NCBI RefSeq assembly: GCF_006711645.1
Contig: NZ_CP041247.1
Location: 1,364,001-1,428,000, forward strand
DNA length: 64,000 nucleotides
DNA from: Klebsiella electrica
GTDB lineage: Bacteria; Pseudomonadota; Gammaproteobacteria; Enterobacterales; Enterobacteriaceae
Reading direction: 5' to 3'
Position 1 is the stretch's first letter. Each line of letters opens with the position of its first letter. The notes below the pieces were generated by a model, which was given only the letters and a program-made list of their open reading frames with translations, was not told the DNA's origin and searched no databases. Positions 60,200 to 64,000 of the stretch are shown one piece after another. The translations under genes and the position numbers were made by a program.

Positions 60200-62848
60200 A
60201 TGGAAAATCCAGCCATCCTGCTGCGACGTCTGAACCCTTACTGTGCCCGCGCCATGGAAGGGGCGGCCTCGCTCTGCCAGACCCGCGCGCATGCGGAAAT
60301 TCTGCCAGAACACTGGCTACTGAAACTGCTTGAGCAGGGGGAGGGAGACCTGACGGTACTGGCGCGCCGCTACGAGTGGGATATGGATGCGCTGTGGCAG
60401 GAGTTGCTCGGCTGGCTTGATACACTTCCCCGCTCTGTTCGCAGTCGCCCGCAGCTTTCAGACAGCATTCAGACGCTGATGCAGGAAGCCTGGCTGATTG
60501 CCTCCCTGAATGGTGAAGAGCAAATCCGTAGTGTACATCTGCTGATGGCGCTGGTCGGTAAGCCTGGACTGGCCCGCTGTGACGGACTGTGGCCACTGCT
60601 GACGCTGAGTCAGAGTCAGCTGGCTCGCCTGCGTCCATTGCTTGATGCACAGTCTGACGAACGTCCGGAAGTGCAGCAGGAAGCTGAACTGGCGCAGAGT
60701 CATGGCGGCGATGTGGCGTTTGTCGGGCGTCCTGTCGGCGCGCAGGTAAAAGAGGGCGAACTGAGCCCGGCACGACAGAATGCGCTGGATAAATTCACTC
60801 TCGACGTCACCGCCAGAGCGAAGCAAGGCAAAATCGACCCGGTGTTTGGCCGCGATACCGAAATCCGCCAGATGGTGGATATTCTCTCCCGTCGCCGTAA
60901 GAACAACCCGATTCTGGTCGGTGAGCCGGGCGTGGGCAAAACCGCGCTGGTGGAAGGCCTTGCATTGCGCATCGCTGAAGGCAACGTCCCGGAATCCCTC
61001 AAGCCTGTGGTGCTGCGCACTCTCGACCTCGGCTTGTTGCAAGCGGGCGCAGGCGTGAAGGGCGAATTCGAGCAGCGTCTGAAAAACGTGATTGACGCCG
61101 TGCAGCAGTCACCGGTACCAGTTTTGCTGTTTATCGATGAAGCACACACTATTATTGGCGCGGGCAACCAGGCGGGCGGCGCAGATGCCGCCAACCTGCT
61201 GAAGCCCGCGCTGGCACGTGGCGAACTGCGTACCATTGCCGCCACCACCTGGTCTGAGTACAAACAATACTTCGAGCGTGACGCCGCGCTGGAGCGCCGC
61301 TTTCAGATGGTCAAAGTGGACGAGCCGGACGATGACGCCGCCTGCCTGATGCTGCGCGGCCTGAAGTCCCGCTATGCTGAGCACCACAACGTGCACATTA
61401 CCGATGATGCAGTGCGTGCTGCCGTCACACTCTCCCGCCGTTATCTGACGGGCCGCCAGTTGCCGGATAAAGCCGTCGATTTGCTGGATACCGCCAGCGC
61501 CCGCGTGCGCATGAGTCTCGACACCGTACCGGAACCGCTGACTCGCATCCGTTCGCAGATTACCGCACTTGAAATGGAGAAGCAGGCGCTGCTGGAAGAC
61601 ATTGCCGTCGGCAATCAGAGCCGCGGTGAGCGCCTGAGCGCCATCGGGCAGGAAGAAAACGCCCTTATCGTTGAGCTTGACGAACTGGAAACTCAGTACG
61701 GCCAGGCGCTGAAACTTACCGGACGGCTGCTGGAAATCCGCCAGGATATCTCCCGTCAGAGTGAGACTCATGCGTTACAACAGGAACTGAATGGTTTGCA
61801 GCAAAGCAACCCGCTGCTCTCTGTTGATGTCGACGTGCGTACTGTGGCTACCGTGATTGCCGACTGGACCGGCGTGCCGCTGTCGTCGCTGCTGAAAGAT
61901 GAACAGACCGGGCTGCTGACCCTGGAAAATGAAATCAGCAAGCGCGTGGTCGGGCAGGATGTGGCGCTGGAAGCCATCGCGCAACGCCTGCGTGCAGCGA
62001 AAACCGGCCTCACGTCCGAGAATGGCCCACAGGGTGTGTTCCTGCTGGTCGGGCCGAGTGGTGTCGGGAAAACCGAAACCGCGCTGGCGCTGGCAGACGT
62101 GATGTACGGCGGCAAAAAATCGCTGATTACCATCAATCTGTCGGAATACCAGGAACCGCACACGGTGTCGCAGCTGAAAGGCTCACCGCCGGGCTATGTC
62201 GGTTATGGTCAGGGCGGCATTCTCACCGAAGCCGTGCGCAAGCGTCCGTACAGCGTGGTGCTGCTGGATGAAGTAGAGAAAGCGCACCGCGATGTGATGA
62301 ATTTGTTCTATCAGGTCTTCGATCGCGGCTTTATGCGCGACGGTGAAGGCCGTGAAATCGACTTCCGCAATACCGTGATTCTGATGACCTCGAATCTCGG
62401 CAGCGCCCCTCTGATGCAGCTGCTTGATGAACAGCCGGACGCCACCGAAGGCGATTTGCACGAATTAATGCGACCCATTCTGAGGGACCACTTCCAGCCT
62501 GCACTGCTGGCGCGTTTCCAGACGGTGATCTATCGCCCGCTGGCGGAAGCAGCGATGCGCACTATCGTCGAAATGAAACTCGGTCAGGTCAGCAAGCGTC
62601 TGCACCGTCATTACGGTCTGACCACGCATATCGACGAGAGCCTGTTCGATGCGCTGACCGCCGCCTGCCTGCTGCCAGACACCGGTGCGCGTAACGTCGA
62701 CAGTCTGCTCAACCAGCAAATTCTGCCGGTGCTGAGCCAGCAGTTGCTGGCCCATATGGCGGCGAAGCAAAAGCCGCAATCTTTGACGCTGGGGTGGAGT
62801 GAGGAAGAGGGGATTGGGCTGGTGTTTAATGAGGCACACGGAGGCTGA
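60200..62848 (+). CDS. clpV: T6SS ATPase TssH (ClpV)
   Basis: AAA+ ATPase of 882 residues that disassembles the contracted sheath. N-terminal domain residues 1-150, first AAA domain with Walker A GEPGVGKT (about residues 241-248) and Walker B LLFIDEAHT, middle coiled-coil domain (about 430-560), second AAA domain with Walker A GPSGVGKT (about 618-625) and LLDEVEKAH. Start 60200 follows AAAGAGAGAGAC. An in-frame ORF extends 63 codons upstream, overlapping hcp, but the family starts at MENPAILLRRLNP. Confidence 0.95.
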   Translation: MENPAILLRRLNPYCARAMEGAASLCQTRAHAEILPEHWLLKLLEQGEGDLTVLARRYEWDMDALWQELLGWLDTLPRSVRSRPQLSDSIQTLMQEAWLIASLNGEEQIRSVHLLMALVGKPGLARCDGLWPLLTLSQSQLARLRPLLDAQSDERPEVQQEAELAQSHGGDVAFVGRPVGAQVKEGELSPARQNALDKFTLDVTARAKQGKIDPVFGRDTEIRQMVDILSRRRKNNPILVGEPGVGKTALVEGLALRIAEGNVPESLKPVVLRTLDLGLLQAGAGVKGEFEQRLKNVIDAVQQSPVPVLLFIDEAHTIIGAGNQAGGADAANLLKPALARGELRTIAATTWSEYKQYFERDAALERRFQMVKVDEPDDDAACLMLRGLKSRYAEHHNVHITDDAVRAAVTLSRRYLTGRQLPDKAVDLLDTASARVRMSLDTVPEPLTRIRSQITALEMEKQALLEDIAVGNQSRGERLSAIGQEENALIVELDELETQYGQALKLTGRLLEIRQDISRQSETHALQQELNGLQQSNPLLSVDVDVRTVATVIADWTGVPLSSLLKDEQTGLLTLENEISKRVVGQDVALEAIAQRLRAAKTGLTSENGPQGVFLLVGPSGVGKTETALALADVMYGGKKSLITINLSEYQEPHTVSQLKGSPPGYVGYGQGGILTEAVRKRPYSVVLLDEVEKAHRDVMNLFYQVFDRGFMRDGEGREIDFRNTVILMTSNLGSAPLMQLLDEQPDATEGDLHELMRPILRDHFQPALLARFQTVIYRPLAEAAMRTIVEMKLGQVSKRLHRHYGLTTHIDESLFDALTAACLLPDTGARNVDSLLNQQILPVLSQQLLAHMAAKQKPQSLTLGWSEEEGIGLVFNEAHGG

Positions 62849-62849
62849 A

Positions 62850-63455
62850 ATGCAGATTTGCATGATGGATTACGGCAACCTGTCGGCGGATGGCAAAACG
62901 GCGTACCTGAAATGCTACGGCATCGGGACGTTTGAAGTGCTGACGGGCGTGGATTTTTATATCAATAATCCTGACTGTGCCGACCATGAAAATGCTGCTA
63001 TCCCGCCGGGGACATACTGGGTCACCGACCGGCCTGCCGGCAGCTTGTACAACCGAGTCCGGGCAGAGGCGATTGATGCCTGGCATGGTTACCGAAATCA
63101 TCATTCCGAATGGTTTGCCCTTTTCAGCGATAAAACTAAAAGAGACGGCATCATGGTGAATGGCCTGAACCGTACAGGATTTCGTCTTCATCCTTTGAAC
63201 AGCGATGGTTCAGGTGAATCCTGGGGCTGTATCACCCTGCGCCGGTTCAGTGATTTTCAGCATCTGCGACGTCTGCTACTGCAGAGAGGAACCTTCCCGG
63301 TTCCTGGCGGCAATGGTCTGAAGGCCTATGCCCGTATCGATGTGCGTGGCACCCCGGACTACAACCAGTGCGATAAAGAGACCGAAGAAAGAAAAGAGGC
63401 TGAGAAACGCCGGACACAGCAGGCTCTGAAAAAGCGAGCGGAGAATGTCGAATGA
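62850..63455 (+). CDS. Tlde1-like peptidoglycan-targeting T6SS effector (DUF2778)
   Basis: 201-residue protein of the DUF2778 family, to which the Salmonella T6SS effector Tlde1 belongs. The catalytic motif of L,D-transpeptidases is visible: H114 in FRLHPLNSDG and Ser124-Trp-Gly126-Cys127 in ESWGCITL. The N-terminus DYGNLSADGKTAYLKCYGIGTFEVLTG is typical. The C-terminal 40 residues are highly charged (KETEERKEAEKRR). It is placed directly after clpV, with GGAGG five bases before the start, and overlaps its immunity gene by 4 nt. It presumably attacks or alters target cell walls. Confidence 0.82.
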   Translation: MQICMMDYGNLSADGKTAYLKCYGIGTFEVLTGVDFYINNPDCADHENAAIPPGTYWVTDRPAGSLYNRVRAEAIDAWHGYRNHHSEWFALFSDKTKRDGIMVNGLNRTGFRLHPLNSDGSGESWGCITLRRFSDFQHLRRLLLQRGTFPVPGGNGLKAYARIDVRGTPDYNQCDKETEERKEAEKRRTQQALKKRAENVE

Positions 63456-63679
63456 AAATCCTGCTGTTTATTGTGCTGTTCTGGGGCGGGATCCACTTCA
63501 TTCCCGATGCATGGATTGCGGGTTTTGTGAAAGCCCATATCCCGATTAGTGGTGACGGAGAAGAAGCGATGGACAGCTTTGAGATGCATATCATCGTGAT
63601 TAAAACATCGTTGTGTGCTGCCGGGGCGTTCCTCCTGATGAAGCTGCTTTTCTGGATGAAAAATCACCAAAAAAAATAA
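63452..63679 (+). CDS. Probable immunity protein for the Tlde1-like effector
   Basis: 75-residue membrane protein with two hydrophobic segments: ILLFIVLFWGGIHFIP (residues 3-18) and IVIKTSLCAAGAFLLMKLLFW (about 47-68), leaving a short acidic loop (GDGEEAMDS) between. It overlaps the effector by 4 nt (ATGA). An effector of the periplasm needs an immunity protein there, and small membrane proteins are found beside Tlde1 in other species. The assignment rests on position; the family is not recognised from sequence. Confidence 0.65.
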   Translation: MKILLFIVLFWGGIHFIPDAWIAGFVKAHIPISGDGEEAMDSFEMHIIVIKTSLCAAGAFLLMKLLFWMKNHQKK

Positions 63680-63759
63680 TCTCTTTCTCACTTCCTGTGC
63701 CAAATGCTGGCCCGCGCCAGCCCTGACGGAATAACCGAATACACAATGGAGTCAACGCC

Positions 63760-64000
63760 ATGAGCCTGACGGATACCCTGAACACGATGGTGACCACCGT
63801 CACCGGAAAAGCCCTGAACCGCTACCGCCTCGATATCCCTTCCTGTACGGCCGATATCGACGTGGAGGACTTTAGTGGTTCAGAAGCGATGAGCGAGCTT
63901 TACAGCTACACCATCAACTTCACCAGTGCCGACAAGAACATTGATGCCCGCCAGATGATGAGTAAGCCTGCGACACTGACCATGGGGGCCGGCAATCTGC
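63760..64000 (+). CDS. vgrG: T6SS spike protein VgrG, 5' part
   Basis: Begins MSLTDTLNTMVTTVTGKALN and continues YRLDIPSCTADIDVEDFSGSEAMSELYSYTINFTS, the gp27-like start of VgrG. Only 80 codons are inside the window; the frame is open at its edge. GGAG lies upstream (GGAGTCAACGCC). The carrier of effectors at the tip of the Hcp tube. Confidence 0.9.
   Translation, partial: MSLTDTLNTMVTTVTGKALNRYRLDIPSCTADIDVEDFSGSEAMSELYSYTINFTSADKNIDARQMMSKPATLTMGAGNL

Overview
The window is chromosomal DNA of an enteric gammaproteobacterium. Nearly every gene is collinear with the E. coli/Salmonella acrD-to-alaC segment, and the proteins match those families at full length. Several features point to the Klebsiella / Raoultella / Enterobacter group rather than to E. 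coli: an indolepyruvate decarboxylase next to glk, a PtsJ regulator divergent from pdxK, three tandem tRNA-Ala genes, and a type VI secretion (T6SS) cluster after alaC. I cannot fix the species from the sequence alone.

Layout. 1-5138: the start of acrD (cut by the window edge), aegA, nudK and ypfG. 5107-11957: tktB, maeB, a three-copy tandem repeat that carries the 3' end of maeB, then hemF and amiA. 12168-14660: ypeA-yfeZ-yfeY-yfeX. 14853-19692: the sulfate/thiosulfate uptake operon cysPTWA plus cysM. 19689-22703: an NTF2-like protein, a possible 48-residue ORF, ptsJ, pdxK and an unrecognised 79-residue protein. 22745-25326: crr-ptsI-ptsH, with a Mlc-like operator upstream. 25706-33220: cysK, cysZ, zipA, ligA, ypeB, yfeH, yfeR. 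33266-36841: a tRNA-like remnant, tRNA-Lys and three tRNA-Val genes, gltX, yfeD/yfeC, and three tRNA-Ala genes. 37051-42507: pdeA (yfeA), nupC, mntH, ypeC. 42661-48762: an aldo/keto reductase, ipdC, yfeO, glk, ypdB. 48774-53084: ypdA, alaC, ypdK and a WbuC-type cupin. 53718-64000: T6SS genes tssB, tssC, tssK, tssL, an OmpA-domain gene, hcp, clpV, a Tlde1-like effector with a probable immunity gene, and the start of vgrG.

How the genes work together. Sulfur assimilation is the main metabolic theme: CysPTWA imports sulfate/thiosulfate, CysZ is a second sulfate importer, and CysM and CysK make cysteine. Sugar uptake and entry to glycolysis are covered by HPr, EI, EIIA-Glc and Glk. Central carbon is represented by TktB and MaeB, and pyruvate is linked to YpdAB signalling and AlaC. 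The T6SS genes all run in one direction and are packed closely, as expected for one long operon that continues past the window.

The most unusual features are the tandem repeat after maeB, a 41-nt near-perfect palindrome in the AT-rich DNA upstream of the T6SS, a split tRNA-tail remnant beside the tRNA-Lys gene, two unrecognised small ORFs around ptsJ-pdxK, and the effector/immunity pair. Three genes that sit in this neighbourhood in E. coli (narQ, talA and the eut operon) are absent here.
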